Below are positions 9,392 to 19,507 of a DNA stretch of 36,918 nt, piece after piece. The position numbers and the translations under genes were made by a program. Source of the stretch: Tubiluchus corallicola. Taxonomy: Eukaryota > Priapulida > Priapulimorpha > Priapulimorphida > Tubiluchidae. Under the pieces are notes generated by a model that was not told the origin of the DNA, searched no databases, and was given only the letters and a program-made list of their open reading frames with translations. The DNA lies in contig JAQGDQ010002441.1 of assembly GCA_030141605.1 (NCBI GenBank), forward strand, positions 1 to 36,918. Reading direction: 5' to 3'. How positions within the stretch are numbered: position 1 is the first letter of the stretch; each line of letters starts with the position of its first letter.

Positions 9392-9613
9392 TTATTCCAT
9401 TTCTTCATAATCTATATACTCTCCCTTGTCATAGTTCTCCTTTTTCTTATTTTTTTTAGACTTATGATTTATTGTTATATTGCCATATTTCTTTCGTTTT
9501 GCATCCTTATAATTATCTTCACCAGAAGAAGCAATGAACATCACTTTGAATATTATGTTCACAACTTTTATAATTAAATAAATAATAATAATAAAGGCTA
9601 TAAGTCTTAACAT
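9392..9613 (-). CDS. small DUF4834-like membrane protein
   Basis: This 73-residue protein has one N-terminal membrane helix (about residues 2-30: LRLIAFIIIIYLIIKVVNII) and a Lys/Asn-rich soluble tail that ends YIDYEEME. That layout and the acidic Asp-Tyr-Glu-Glu end are typical of the DUF4834 family of Bacteroidota. Function is unknown. It lies between carB and nadD on the same strand, 14 and 9 bases from them, so the three may form one transcript. Confidence 0.65.
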   Translation of the reverse strand: MLRLIAFIIIIYLIIKVVNIIFKVMFIASSGEDNYKDAKRKKYGNITINHKSKKNKKKENYDKGEYIDYEEME

Positions 9614-9627
9614 AGTTTTTTGCGTTT

Positions 9628-12433
9628 CTATCTACTTAAGTATAAATTTCTTTCCGAATGTATTTTCAAAAAATAATCATCCATTAAGCTATCTATAAAA
9701 TATATCGTTTCTCCTGTAGATTTCATTTCAGGACCTAATTGTTTATTGACATCAGGGAACTTATCAAATGAAAAAATTGGTTCTTTTATGGCATACCCTT
9801 TTCTATATGAACTTAGCTTAAAATCTTTCAATTTTTTCTCTCCTAAAATAATCTTCACTGCATAATTAACAAAAGGCGCATTATAGGCTTTGCAAATAAA
9901 TGGTACTGTGCGAGATGCTCTTGGATTGGCCTCTATTACGTACACTTTGTTGTCTTTTATAGCAAATTGTATATTTATCAAACCAACCGTGCCAAGTTTT
10001 ATTGCAATTTTTTTAGTATACAGCTCTATTTGTTCCATAATAAAGTCCCCCAAATTGTAAGGGGGTAAAACAGCATAGGAATCTCCAGAATGCACTCCAG
10101 CAGGTTCTATATGTTGCATGATACCAATGATATGTACATCTTTTCCATCACAAATAGCATCCGCTTCTGCTTCAATAGCTCCATCAAGAAAGTGGTCTAA
10201 TAAAACTTCCTCGTTCAAATCTTTAAGTATATCTATCATATGGTTTTCTAACTCCTCTTCATTAATCACAATTTTCATACCTTGCCCTCCTAACACATAT
10301 GACGGGCGCATCAATAGAGGGAAGCCCAATGTTTTGCATACATCCAAAGCTTCATCAGCACTATTAGCAGTGCCAAATAAAGGATAAGGGATATCATTTT
10401 TTTTCAACAGCTTGCTAAAATGTCCTCTATTTTCTGCCAAATCAAGGGATGCAAAATTTGTACCTAATATCTTCACTCCATACCTATGTAGTTTTTCAGC
10501 CAGTTTCAGTGCAGTTTGCCCTCCTAATTGTACTATTACGCCTTCTGGTTTTTCATGCTCAATAATATCATAAATATGCTCCCAAAAAACAGGTTCAAAA
10601 TATAATTTGTCCGCAACATCAGGGTCAGTAGAGACTGTTTCAGGGTTGCAATTTATCATTATTGTTTCATAACCACACTCTTTTGCTGCCAACACTCCAT
10701 GCACACAGCAGTAATCAAATTCTATTCCTTGGCCAATTCTATTAGGTCCAGAGCCTAAAATTATAACTTTCTTTTTTGTTGATGGTACAGATTCATTCAA
10801 ATTAGTAAAGGAGGAATAATAATACGGAGTTTGTGCCTTAAACTCCGCGGCGCATGTATCTACCAACCTGTATGTTCTGTTTATTCCCCATGCTTTCCGC
10901 TTTTTGTATATCTCGCTTTCAAGGCAGCCAATCAAATGTGCTATTTGCCTGTCTGCATAGCCCTTTCTTTTGGCTTCAAATAACATTTCTTTCTCAATAG
11001 CGTTTAAATTACACTTAGCTAGATCTTTTTCAAAATGCACTAAATTTTCAATTTGTTCTAAAAACCATTTGTCAATTTTAGTAATTTGATGAATAGTTTT
11101 TAATGGCACTCCTAACTTTATGGCATCATATATGTGAAAAAGTCTATTCCAGCTTGGGTTTTCCAGGCTGTGAAAAATTTCCTCTCTATCTTTGAGTTCC
11201 TTGGCATCTGTAATCCGTTTCTTTTTTTTTCAAGAGATTGACACGCTTTTGCAATGCCTCTTGGAAGGTCTGCCCTATTCCCATTACCTCTCCCACAGAT
11301 TTCATTTGCAGCCCTAATGCGCGGTCTGCTCCTTTGAATTTGTCAAAGCTCCATCTTGGGATTTTAACAACCACATAATCTAATGCTGGTTCAAAATAAG
11401 CTGGGGTGGAGTGAGTAATTTGGTTTTGTATTTCATCTAAATTATAACCTATGGCAAGTTTTGCCGACACTTTGGCAATAGGATACCCCGTTGCTTTGGA
11501 TGCCAAAGCAGAAGAACGGGAAACTCGAGGATTGATTTCTATTGCTATAATCTCCTCATCTTCTGGGTTAACGGCAAATTGTACATTGCAGCCTCCTGAA
11601 AATTCACCTATTCCATCCATCATTTTAATTGCCAAATCTCTCATTTTTTGATATGTAACGTCAGAGAGGGTCATTGCAGGTGCAATGGTTATAGAGTCCC
11701 CTGTATGTATGCCCATAGGGTCAAAGTTTTCAATGGAGCAAATAATAATGACGTTGCCTTTATTGTCTCTTAATAGCTCTAATTCATATTCCTTCCAACC
11801 TAAAATACTTTTTTCTATTAAAACTTCATGAATAGGAGATGCATGTAGCCCTCGTGTTAATGCTTTTTCAAATTCTTGTGAGTCTTTAACAAATCCTCCT
11901 CCTGTCCCTCCTAAGGTGAATGATGGGCGTACAACTAAAGGAAAGCCTATTTCTTGGGCTATCTCCTTGCCTTGCAGAAATGAAGTTGCTATTTTCCCCT
12001 CACTTACATTTACTTCCAATTCTCGCATTTTTACCCTAAACTTCTCTCTATCTTCTGTCGTTTCAATCGCTGCGATATCTACTCCTATCATTTTCACTCC
12101 ATACTCCTTCCAAACCCCTGACTTTTCACATTCTATTGCCAAGTTTAGGGCAGTTTGCCCTCCCATAGTAGGTAGCACTGCATCTATTTTGTGCTCTTTA
12201 AGAATCTCTATAATTGATTGTTTAGTTAAGGGTTTAAGGTAGATATTATCAGCAGTAACATTATCCGTCATTATGGTTGCAGGATTAGAATTAATTAATG
12301 TTACTTCAATACCCTCTTCTTTTAATGATCTGGCAGCTTGTGAGCCAGAATAATCAAACTCGCATGCTTGACCTATGACAATAGGTCCACTACCAATAAT
12401 AAGAACAGATTGTATATTGCTATATTTAGGCAT
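9628..12433 (-). pseudogene. carB: carbamoyl-phosphate synthase large subunit, frameshifted at an A9 run
   Basis: CarB makes carbamoyl phosphate from ammonia (delivered by CarA), bicarbonate and ATP for pyrimidine and arginine synthesis. The N-terminal part, read from ATG 12431-12433, runs about 402 residues ([18 protein letters not shown], then the first ATP-grasp domain with [18 protein letters not shown]) up to LLKKK, then runs out of frame into a stop at 11186. The rest continues one frame over: PSWNRLFHIYDAIKLGVPL, ILGSGPNRIGQGIEFDY, the second ATP-grasp domain and a normal end, ERNLYLSR. Removing one A from the run at 11222-11230 would give one frame of about 934 residues. That is the length of the Bacteroidota form lacking the C-terminal allosteric domain. 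Everything else looks intact, so this is a young pseudogene, a gene rescued by slippage, or a sequencing error. No carA is in the window. Confidence 0.9.
11222..11230 (-). other. run of nine A (coding strand) at the carB frameshift
   Basis: Nine T on the plus strand (nine A in the mRNA sense) lie exactly where the two carB frames must be joined, inside the Lys-rich end of the first half. Eight A would restore the frame. Long A runs are prone to polymerase slippage and to sequencing miscounts. Confidence 0.85.
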
Positions 12434-12572
12434 AAAATTTTAACCGTTTTTTTTACAACAAAGTTAATGATTTTACTCTAATCTAAAAACATCATAACGA
12501 AAAGAATTGTTGATGGCATAAAATTAGCTGGGTTAGAATAAAGATTCTTTTGTTTTGTAAAAAAAATAGCTA

Positions 12573-13091
12573 CTACTTAACTCTATAAACTCTAAACGTA
12601 ACAGCTCTACTTTTTTGCCATCCTAAATCTCTATTGCCTTCTACAATTATATGTTTTTCTCCATATCCTATGCATTTTAATTTTGCAGGATCCACGCCCG
12701 CCTCTACTAGCATTTTGCATATGTTATTGGCTCGTTTTTCAGATAAAATGGTATTCCCTTTAATTGGTCCATCTACACTGGCATAGCCTTGCACTTCTAC
12801 TACTTTATTTGAATTGTTTCTTAAGTATGTTCTAATGCTATTTATCATATTGCTAACATCACCTTTGGGAGTAGCACTGTCCATATCAAAATATATGGCA
12901 AAAGAGGTTATATCCGCTTCAGAAGGAGAGCTCCGTTTAGGAGGTTGGGGGTTAGGTTTACGGTTTTTTGCAGGGACAGGATTAAACTTAGGTCTAGGCT
13001 TAGGAGCAGGAGCAGGAGCAGACTTAGGAGCAGGAGCAGGAGCAGACTTAGGAGCAGGAGCAGGAGCAGACTTAGGAGCAGGAGCAGACTT

Positions 13092-13123
<32 letters not shown>

Positions 13124-13127
13124 ACTT

Positions 13128-13159
<32 letters not shown>

Positions 13160-14237
13160 ACTTAGGAGCAGGAGTAGGAGTAGGCTTAGAAGCAGGTTCT
13201 GCTTTAGGCACAGAAGCAAGTTCAGTTTTTGGTGGTGTGGAGTCCACTTTACCATAAACAATATCCATCACATCTTTTTCTATTTCCTCTTGTTCTTTAT
13301 AAGCTTTAAATCTATATATTTTTGTTATTTCATCTCCCTCTTCCCTAGAAGAAACAAAAAAACCTTCATCTTCTGAATAGAAAGAGAGATTGGCCTCAAA
13401 GGCATCGCTATTAATTGGGCTCTCTAGTATTTCTGGCTTTGTCCAGTCTAACCAGCCTTCACCTGTCCGTTCTGAAACATATATATCTGCTCTTCCATCA
13501 AGTTTAATACGAGAAAAATATAATTTTCTTTTATCTAAAGATAGCGAAGGAGAAAATTCTGGCAGTGGGGAATTAATAATGTTTTTGAGGTAAACTTTTT
13601 TTCCCCATTTTCCATTGATCGACTTCAAAACAATAGCAATATCATCATTGCCCGCCGTTTTTTCATCATCAGACATTACAATCACATCTTCGTCGGGGTG
13701 CATGTAAGCACTGTAAGTATTTCCTGAGTATTTTCTTTGAAACTGAATATTAATCTTTTCAACAACTTTCCATTTGCTTCCATTCTTTTTCAGCTTATAT
13801 ATTCCATTAATTTTTGCTTTTCTGGTATCACTTCCCAATACATAAATATGATTCCCTGTACTATCATACCCTATTACATGTGTGCTAGGCAAAAAATCAC
13901 CTTCTTGGCTAAAAAGAAGACGTGTCTTTTCCGTATCAAAATTATATGATTTTGACCGCTGCAAAACGTCTAAATGAGACTCAGTTGTTATTCTCTCTAT
14001 CTCCACATAATATAATTCACTGGTATGGGGGTTATAAATAGGATTAAACTGCCTAACATTTCCCATAAGGTTGCCAGCATTGATCCTATGAACAAATATG
14101 TTGTTTTCTAAAATTTTATAATCTTTTGTTATTTCACTAATTGATCTAATACCTATTCCTTGCGAAAACGCTTCCAATGGTATTGCGAGGAAAAGAAAGA
14201 ATAATAATTTTATATTTAGAAATTGTCTCATAGTCAT
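12573..14237 (-). CDS. exported OmpA-family protein with beta-propeller-like N-terminus and Ala/Pro/Lys linker
   Basis: The 554-residue product begins with a signal peptide (LLFFLFLAIPLEAFSQ, about 10-25). Residues about 55-310 contain repeated PD40/WD40-like units (NPIYNPHTSELYYVE, PEFSPSLSLDKRKLYFSR, EANLSFYSEDEGFFVSS). Residues about 350-412 are a linker of Ala-Pro dipeptides broken by Lys-Ser. Residues about 445-554 are an OmpA-like peptidoglycan-binding domain (FAIYFDMD, then GYASVDGPIKGNTILSEKRA and a late GYGEKHI). Such PD40-plus-OmpA proteins are common outer-membrane-anchored proteins in Bacteroidota. Two close ATGs (14237 and 14231) could both start it. The final motif reads SRAVTF rather than the usual NRRV, a small divergence. 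Exact role unknown. Confidence 0.85.
13003..13188 (-). repeat. in-frame hexamer minisatellite encoding the (Ala-Pro)n-Lys-Ser linker
   Basis: The plus strand shows tandem GGAGCA hexamers interrupted by GACTTA, in blocks of two to five. Each hexamer encodes one Ala-Pro on the reverse strand, and GACTTA accounts for the Lys-Ser steps. All units are multiples of three, so gain or loss of units changes linker length without breaking the gene. The last units have drifted (GGAGTA). Confidence 0.9.
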
Positions 14238-14619
14238 GATTTTTATTTATACGTTACACAAAGCCCTTATTATTCAATATAACTCCACTTTTTTATAAAG
14301 TTAAAACAAAAAAATTCTTCTCTTATCTTTTGGCACAAAAAAATAACAAAATTTCTCTAATTAATTATAAGGAAATGATAAGGCAAATATAGTAATAATA
14401 ATTAAAAATAACAATAAAACCAAGCATATAACAACATCAAAAGCATTTTTTTATTTTTATTCAAACGATATATCTTGCTGATTTTCTGATTATTAAATGC
14501 TTTTTTTGATTAGAGCGAAAACGCACCTGTAAAATAAATTACAAAAACAAGTTTTTTTGGCACTTTTTTTGAAAACTATTTCTTGCAACCGTTTAACTAT
14601 AACATCAAAAATTATTCCC
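14238..14619. other. divergent intergenic region, AT-rich
   Basis: This 382-base gap separates the reverse OmpA-family gene from the forward sigma-factor gene and must carry both promoters. It is dominated by A and T runs. I see no complete TTTG-N19-TAnnTTTG promoter, no RNA gene and no open frame with a recognisable product. Confidence 0.5.
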
Positions 14620-15225
14620 ATGTTGACAAAAAATGCAATAGATTTTAAGAAATCTAATGACAGTGAGCTGATTTCTCTTTATATTAATGGTTGCGAAAAA
14701 GCATTTAAGGTGCTTATTTCTAAACATAAGACAAGGATATATACAACGATCTATAACATTGTAAAGGATGAAGCAGAAGCAGAAGATTTGGTGCAAGAAA
14801 CCTTTATTAAGGTATTGAATATAATTCATCAAAAAAAATATAGTGAGAAAGGGCGTTTTTTGTTTTGGCTCCTCTGTATTGCAAGAAATTTAGCTGTAGA
14901 TAAATTTAGGGCAAGCAAGCGATACCCTTGCGTTTCTTTTGATGCTTTAGAAGGAATAAATATAGCATCAGAAGAAAAAGTGAACGTAGAACTTGAAACA
15001 AACAACAACTTAGAGGCAAAACTTAAATCACTAATAGAAGAGTTACCAGAGGTTCAAAAAAAAGTAGTTATTATGAGAAACTATGAAAAAAAGAGCTTTA
15101 AGGAAATAGCCTCTGCTACTAACACAAGCATTAATACCGTATTGGGAAGAATGAGGTATGCTTTGATCAATTTAAGAAAAAAATTAGAAAACTTAAACAT
15201 AAATTATCAACAATGTGTATTATAA
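14620..15225 (+). CDS. RNA polymerase sigma factor, ECF (sigma-70 family) type
   Basis: The product (201 residues from ATG 14620) is an extracytoplasmic-function sigma factor with only regions 2 and 4. Region 2 holds DELISLYINGCEKAFKVL-like sequence and EDLVQETFIKVL (about 55-66) followed by FLFWLLCIARNLAVDKFRA. Region 4 holds LPEVQKKVVIMRNYEKKSFKEIA and TSINTVLGRMRYALINLRKKL. A longer frame from a TTG at 14557 adds a Lys/Thr-rich extension not expected in the family, so I prefer the ATG. No anti-sigma factor gene follows; ispF comes next after 67 bases. Its regulon is unknown. Confidence 0.9.
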   Translation: MLTKNAIDFKKSNDSELISLYINGCEKAFKVLISKHKTRIYTTIYNIVKDEAEAEDLVQETFIKVLNIIHQKKYSEKGRFLFWLLCIARNLAVDKFRASKRYPCVSFDALEGINIASEEKVNVELETNNNLEAKLKSLIEELPEVQKKVVIMRNYEKKSFKEIASATNTSINTVLGRMRYALINLRKKLENLNINYQQCVL

Positions 15226-15250
15226 ACATTCTATTTATCGTACTAAATGT

Positions 15251-15258
15251 TAATTTTG
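15251..15258 (+). promoter_or_regulatory. -7 element upstream of ispF
   Basis: TAATTTTG matches TAnnTTTG and lies 34 bases before the ispF ATG. The -33 position has no clear TTTG. Confidence 0.35.
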
Positions 15259-15292
15259 TAGTTCAACAAAAAATGAATTACAAAACTACATT

Positions 15293-15781
15293 ATGAAAAC
15301 TTGTAATATTAGAGTGGGGTTAGGGTTTGATGTCCATCAATTAAAAAAAAACATTGATTTCTGGCTAGGTGGTATCAAAATCACTCACACTAAAGGCTGT
15401 GTCGGGCATTCTGATGCTGACGTACTTATACATGCTATATGTGATGCGTTGTTAGGTGCAGCTAATCTGCGAGATATTGGCTATCACTTTCCTGACAATG
15501 ACCCTACGTATAAAGGCGTAGACAGTAAGTTGCTTCTAAAAAAAGTAATGTTACTTATTCAACAAAATCAATGGAAGGTACAAAACATAGACTGCGTTGT
15601 AGCACTGCAAAAACCCAAAATAATAGATTATATCCCTTCTATGAAAAAGTGTTTAGCGGAAACAATGAAGCTTGAAGAAGGCAGAATATCTATAAAAGCA
15701 ACCACAACAGAAAAAATGGGATTTGTAGGGAAAGAAAAAGGAGCAACAGCCCAAGTTGTTGCATTGATATATCAAAATTAG
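15293..15781 (+). CDS. ispF: 2-C-methyl-D-erythritol 2,4-cyclodiphosphate synthase
   Basis: IspF forms the cyclic diphosphate intermediate of the non-mevalonate isoprenoid pathway. The 162-residue product has the N-terminal RVGLGFDVHQL with metal ligands Asp13 and His15, then GHSDADVLIHAICDALLGAA and DIGYHFPDNDP, and the C-terminal KATTTEKMGFVGKEKGATAQ. Length is normal. It follows the ECF sigma gene on the same strand but probably has its own promoter. Confidence 0.97.
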   Translation: MKTCNIRVGLGFDVHQLKKNIDFWLGGIKITHTKGCVGHSDADVLIHAICDALLGAANLRDIGYHFPDNDPTYKGVDSKLLLKKVMLLIQQNQWKVQNIDCVVALQKPKIIDYIPSMKKCLAETMKLEEGRISIKATTTEKMGFVGKEKGATAQVVALIYQN

Positions 15782-16152
15782 GAAAAACAGCTTTTTTAGG
15801 ATACTAAAAATTATAGAAACGTCAGACGAGTCCAACCTCTGATATTAATGTTATTAAAATTTTTACATAGGCTTTGGCACTGGACTGAACCCTTTGCTTT
15901 CTTGCCTACAATTGCTTCAATATAACAAAACAAAACGATACATTACACCACCATAAAACCCTCTCCCATATCTAATAATATTATTATAGGAAAAACCATA
16001 AACATATTCAAAGCAGGAGGATTGTTTTATTACTTACTGCGCAACAAAACAATAGCTGTTAAAAAAAATAGAACGCTGTTTGAATTTATAAGCCAAAATT
16101 GCTAACTTGGGAGCTTTAAACCATATATAAAATACAATTGAATTTATTTGGC
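15782..16152. other. intergenic region without a supported gene
   Basis: This 371-base gap lies between ispF and fucI. The reverse strand carries a short open stretch near 15,820-15,945 ending with residues like INIRGWTRLTFL, but it has no start, no length and no recognisable domain. It could be a relic or a conserved intergenic element. No RNA gene or clear promoter was seen. Confidence 0.45.
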
Positions 16153-17919
16153 ATGAAGCAAAATCAATACCCCAAAATAGGAATACGACCTACCATAGAT
16201 GGTCGCTTAGGAGGAGTAAGAGAATCATTAGAGAAACAGACCATGAACATGGCAAAATCAGCAGCCAAATTTCTCGAAAAAAATTTAAGATACCCCGACG
16301 GAAATCACGTAGAAGTAATAATATCTGATAGCTGCATTGGCGGAGTAATGGAGGCATCAACATCTGCTCAAAAATTTGAAAAAGAAAATGTAGGAGTATC
16401 CCTAACCGTTACACCTTGTTGGTGTTATGGCACAGAAACTATTGATATGAATCCACATATTCCCAAAGCCATTTGGGGATTTAATGGAACAGAGCGCCCT
16501 GGTGCCGTGTATTTAGCAGCTGCACTCGCTGGACACAATCAAAAAGGAATACCTGCTTTTAGTATTTACGGAAAAGATGTTCAGGACACAAACGACACCT
16601 CTATACCTAAAGACGTACAAACAAAGTTATTGCGATTTGCTAAGGCAGGACTTGCTGTCGCTATTATGAAAGGAAAATCCTATCTCTCTATGGGAGGAGT
16701 ATCTATGGGGATAGCGGGGTGCATTATACAAGAAGATTTTTTTCAAGATTATCTTGGTATGCGAAACGAATATGTAGACATGAGTGAGTTTATAAGGCGA
16801 ATAGAAAAAGGGATTTATGATAAAGAAGACTTAATAAAAGCTGCATCATGGGCAAAGGATAATTTGAAAAAAGGAAAAGACATGAATGCTCCCAATCAAC
16901 GAAAGTCAAAAGCAGAGCTTGAAAAAGATTGGGATATATCCATAAAAATGGCACTAATTGCCAAAGATTTGATGGATGGCAACCCTAAGCTTGAACAAAA
17001 ATACGGAGAAGAAGCACTTGGACATAACGCACTAGTAGCAGGGTTTCAAGGGCAACGCCAATGGACAGATCACTTTCCTAATGGTGACTTTATGGAAGCT
17101 ATACTTTGTTCTTCATTTGATTGGAACGGAAGAAGAAAACCATATATGTTGGCAACAGAAAATGATAGTTTAAATGGGGTATCAATGCTGCTTGGTTACT
17201 TGCTTACCAACTCTGCACAAATATTTGCAGACATAAGAACATATTGGAGTGCCGATGCCATAAAAAGAGTAACAGGAAAAAAATTAGAAGGCAAAGGTAG
17301 CCAAGGATTTTTGCACTTAATCAATTCTGGGCCGGCAGCATTAGATGGAACAGGAGAACAATCAATCAATGGAAAACCCGCAATGAAACCTCATTGGGAA
17401 ATTACAGATGAAGACATTCAAAAGTGTTTAGAAGCCACAGAGTGGTGCCCTGCTATGTTGGAATATTTTAGAGGTGGTGGATACTCCACACGATATAAAA
17501 CAAAAGGAGGAATGCCCATTACTCTATTGCGAATTAATATTATAAAAGGCTTAGGCCCAGTGTTACAATTAGCAGAAGGATATACTATTGAGCTTCCCGA
17601 AGAAGTTCATAATACATTAGACATGAGAACCAATCCCACATGGCCTACAACTTGGTTTGTGCCAAATTTAACAGGAAAAGGGTACTTTACAAACATCTAT
17701 TCGGTAATGGCAAACTGGGGGTCAAACCATGGCGCTTTTGCCTATGGACACATAGGAGCAGACCTAATCACTCTTGCCTCTATGCTACGAATTCCTGTTT
17801 GCATGCACAATGTAGATGAAAAAGAGTTGTTCAGACCAAGTGTTTGGTCTGCTTTTGGAATGGATAGTGAGGGGGCTGATTATAGGGCGTGTGCTAATTA
17901 TGGAGCTTTATATAAATAA
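16153..17919 (+). CDS. fucI: L-fucose isomerase
   Basis: FucI converts L-fucose to L-fuculose (and D-arabinose to D-ribulose) with a manganese ion. The 588-residue product from ATG 16153 is collinear with the E. coli enzyme: [12 protein letters not shown] at the start, [40 protein letters not shown], and the metal-ligand regions [10 protein letters not shown] (Glu), FADIRTYWS (Asp) and NWGSNHGAF (His). All three ligands are kept. A TTG at 16138 is an alternative start adding five residues, but ATG fits the family better. No other fucose genes (kinase, aldolase, permease) are in the window, so it stands alone between ispF and a DUF2851 gene. Confidence 0.96.
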   Translation: MKQNQYPKIGIRPTIDGRLGGVRESLEKQTMNMAKSAAKFLEKNLRYPDGNHVEVIISDSCIGGVMEASTSAQKFEKENVGVSLTVTPCWCYGTETIDMNPHIPKAIWGFNGTERPGAVYLAAALAGHNQKGIPAFSIYGKDVQDTNDTSIPKDVQTKLLRFAKAGLAVAIMKGKSYLSMGGVSMGIAGCIIQEDFFQDYLGMRNEYVDMSEFIRRIEKGIYDKEDLIKAASWAKDNLKKGKDMNAPNQRKSKAELEKDWDISIKMALIAKDLMDGNPKLEQKYGEEALGHNALVAGFQGQRQWTDHFPNGDFMEAILCSSFDWNGRRKPYMLATENDSLNGVSMLLGYLLTNSAQIFADIRTYWSADAIKRVTGKKLEGKGSQGFLHLINSGPAALDGTGEQSINGKPAMKPHWEITDEDIQKCLEATEWCPAMLEYFRGGGYSTRYKTKGGMPITLLRINIIKGLGPVLQLAEGYTIELPEEVHNTLDMRTNPTWPTTWFVPNLTGKGYFTNIYSVMANWGSNHGAFAYGHIGADLITLASMLRIPVCMHNVDEKELFRPSVWSAFGMDSEGADYRACANYGALYK

Positions 17920-18005
17920 TTTTAAAACTTAAAAAAGCAAAACTAATCCCTGCTTCTATTATTGTGGGTTGTTTTTGTTTTTAAAAATTTCTCTATAAAA
18001 ACTAT

Positions 18006-19289
18006 ATGCAAGAAGAGGTCTTACAGTTTCTTTGGCAATATCAACTTTTTAATACACAAAATCTAACGACTGCATGCGAGCAAAGTATAGAGGTGTTTTC
18101 ACAAGGATTTAAGAATAAAAATTCTGGTGCTGACTTTTCTAATGCTAAAATTAAATTAGGTGATATAAAATGGCACGGAGACATAGAAATTCATATTTAT
18201 AGTTCAGATTGGTATAAACACAAACATCATGACAATCCTGCATTTAATAATGTGATTTTACACGTTGTATGGGAACACGATAAGGAGGCAAAAAGAAACG
18301 ATGGATCAACAATCCCCACATTAATGCTAAAAAATAAAATTCCATCTGATTTTTTAGCAAAACACCAAAACTTAATGGCAGCAAAAAGCATTATACTATG
18401 CGAAAAACACATACATAACATAAAAACTATCACTATTTATGCTATGTTAGATAGAGTGCTTGCTGAGCGACTAAATAGAAAAAGCAGAGATGTGCTGGAA
18501 ACATTAAAAAAGACAGATTATGATTGGGAAGAAACAACATACCGAGTTATTGCAGAAAATTTTGGATTTAAAATTAACAAAGATCCATTCAAAAAATTAG
18601 CAGAGAGCTTGCCCTTAAAAATCTTGCTTAAACATGCCGACAACCTATTGCAAATAGAAGCTCTACTTTTTGGTCAGGCGGGTTTTTTAGATGACGAATG
18701 CAACAATGAATATTTTAAGGAATTAAAAAAAGAGTACTCTTTTTTAGCTCAAAAATATAACCTACAAAAAACAAAAACTCTAAAACAAGAACAATGGAAA
18801 TTTTTAAGAACCCGTCCCAATAATTTTCCTACAATAAGAATTGCACAATTCTCGGCTTTTATATCTTCCTACAAAAATCTCTTCTCTTTTATCATTAACA
18901 TCGGCAAAAACAAAAGAAAGCTAAACAATATGTTTAATGTAAGACAATCAAAATTTTGGAAAGAAAATTACCACTTCAACACATCTCAAAAAAGCAACGT
19001 TAACACGTTAGGAAAGAACAGCATAGAGAACGTCATTATCAATAGCTTTGCACCTATCTTATCCATATATAGCAAAGAAAAAGAAGAGTACGAATACTTT
19101 GAAAAAGCTATATGGCTATTGCAAAATATTAGTGCAGAACGCAATCATATTATCAATAAATGGAAGGCAATAGGTGTAAATGTAAAATCAGCGTTTGATT
19201 CGCAAGCCCTATTAGAACTACACAACGAATACTGCTTAAAAAGCAAATGTTTATCTTGTAGTATAGGAATAAAGATAATAAGGCACTGA
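18006..19289 (+). CDS. DUF2851 family protein
   Basis: The 427-residue product starts MQEEVLQFLWQYQLFNTQNL and contains GDIKWHGDIEIHIYSSDWYKHKH-like sequence (seen around residues 57-80) and VILHVVWEHDKE, the typical core of DUF2851, a family largely limited to Bacteroidota and related groups. The C-terminal half is Lys/Asn-rich and ends with a Cys cluster (CLKSKCLSCSIG). The conserved His/Asp-rich core suggests a metal-dependent enzyme, but no function is established. It precedes tRNA-Asp and has no partner gene. Confidence 0.85.
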   Translation: MQEEVLQFLWQYQLFNTQNLTTACEQSIEVFSQGFKNKNSGADFSNAKIKLGDIKWHGDIEIHIYSSDWYKHKHHDNPAFNNVILHVVWEHDKEAKRNDGSTIPTLMLKNKIPSDFLAKHQNLMAAKSIILCEKHIHNIKTITIYAMLDRVLAERLNRKSRDVLETLKKTDYDWEETTYRVIAENFGFKINKDPFKKLAESLPLKILLKHADNLLQIEALLFGQAGFLDDECNNEYFKELKKEYSFLAQKYNLQKTKTLKQEQWKFLRTRPNNFPTIRIAQFSAFISSYKNLFSFIINIGKNKRKLNNMFNVRQSKFWKENYHFNTSQKSNVNTLGKNSIENVIINSFAPILSIYSKEKEEYEYFEKAIWLLQNISAERNHIINKWKAIGVNVKSAFDSQALLELHNEYCLKSKCLSCSIGIKIIRH

Positions 19290-19346
19290 TAATAAAACGC
19301 TTGAATAAAACATGGTTAAAAGCACAAAATAAAATTTATCTTTTGC

Positions 19347-19377
19347 TTTGAAAACAAAATTAATATTTTTACTTTTG
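19347..19377 (+). promoter_or_regulatory. promoter of tRNA-Asp
   Basis: TTTG at 19347-19350, a spacer of exactly 19 bases and TACTTTTG at 19370-19377 match the Bacteroidota consensus TTTG-N19-TAnnTTTG, ending 9 bases before the tRNA. This is the best promoter match in the window. Confidence 0.8.
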
Positions 19378-19386
19378 TGTCGTATT

Positions 19387-19461
19387 GGTCTGGTAGTTCA
19401 GTTTGGTTAGAATGCCTGCCTGTCACGCAGGAGGTCGCGGGTTCGAGTCCCGTCCAGACCG
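19387..19461 (+). tRNA. tRNA-Asp (anticodon GTC)
   Basis: The acceptor stem pairs GGTCTGG (19387-19393) with CCAGACC (19454-19460), with discriminator G at 19461. The anticodon stem is CCTGC/GCAGG around loop CTGTCAC, giving anticodon GTC at 19422-19424. The T arm contains GGGTTCGAGTCCC. CCA is not encoded. It lies directly before the prophage, but Mu-type transposition does not need a tRNA target, so this is probably chance. Confidence 0.97.
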
Positions 19462-19507
19462 CAAAGTCCCGCTTGTTTTGCTAAAACAAGCGGGACTTTG
19501 TTTTTTT
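19462..19507 (+). terminator. strong intrinsic terminator after tRNA-Asp
   Basis: A perfect 18-bp stem (19462-19479 with 19483-19500, core AAGTCCCGCTTG) with a GCT loop is followed at once by seven T. It ends the tRNA transcript and may also shield the chromosome from prophage transcription. Confidence 0.9.

Noticed and set aside
12945-13200. Possible CRISPR array because of regular repeats
   Set aside because: The units are 6 bases with no spacers and lie in a coding frame. No CRISPR array or cas gene was seen anywhere in the window.
12814-13376. Long open frames opposite and beside the OmpA-type gene (Gly/Ala-rich, Arg/Ser-rich and Leu-rich)
   Set aside because: They are shadows of the hexamer repeat, which lacks stops in several frames; the frame with signal peptide and OmpA domain explains the region.
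15800-15960. Reverse-strand stretch ending INIRGWTRLTFL, seemingly a protein remnant
   Set aside because: No start, short, and I could not connect it to a named family; it may be an intergenic element but the sequence does not support a gene.
19387-19461. tRNA-Asp as an integrase attachment site
   Set aside because: The element encodes a MuA-type transposase, not a tyrosine integrase, and I found no repeat of the tRNA 3' end downstream.
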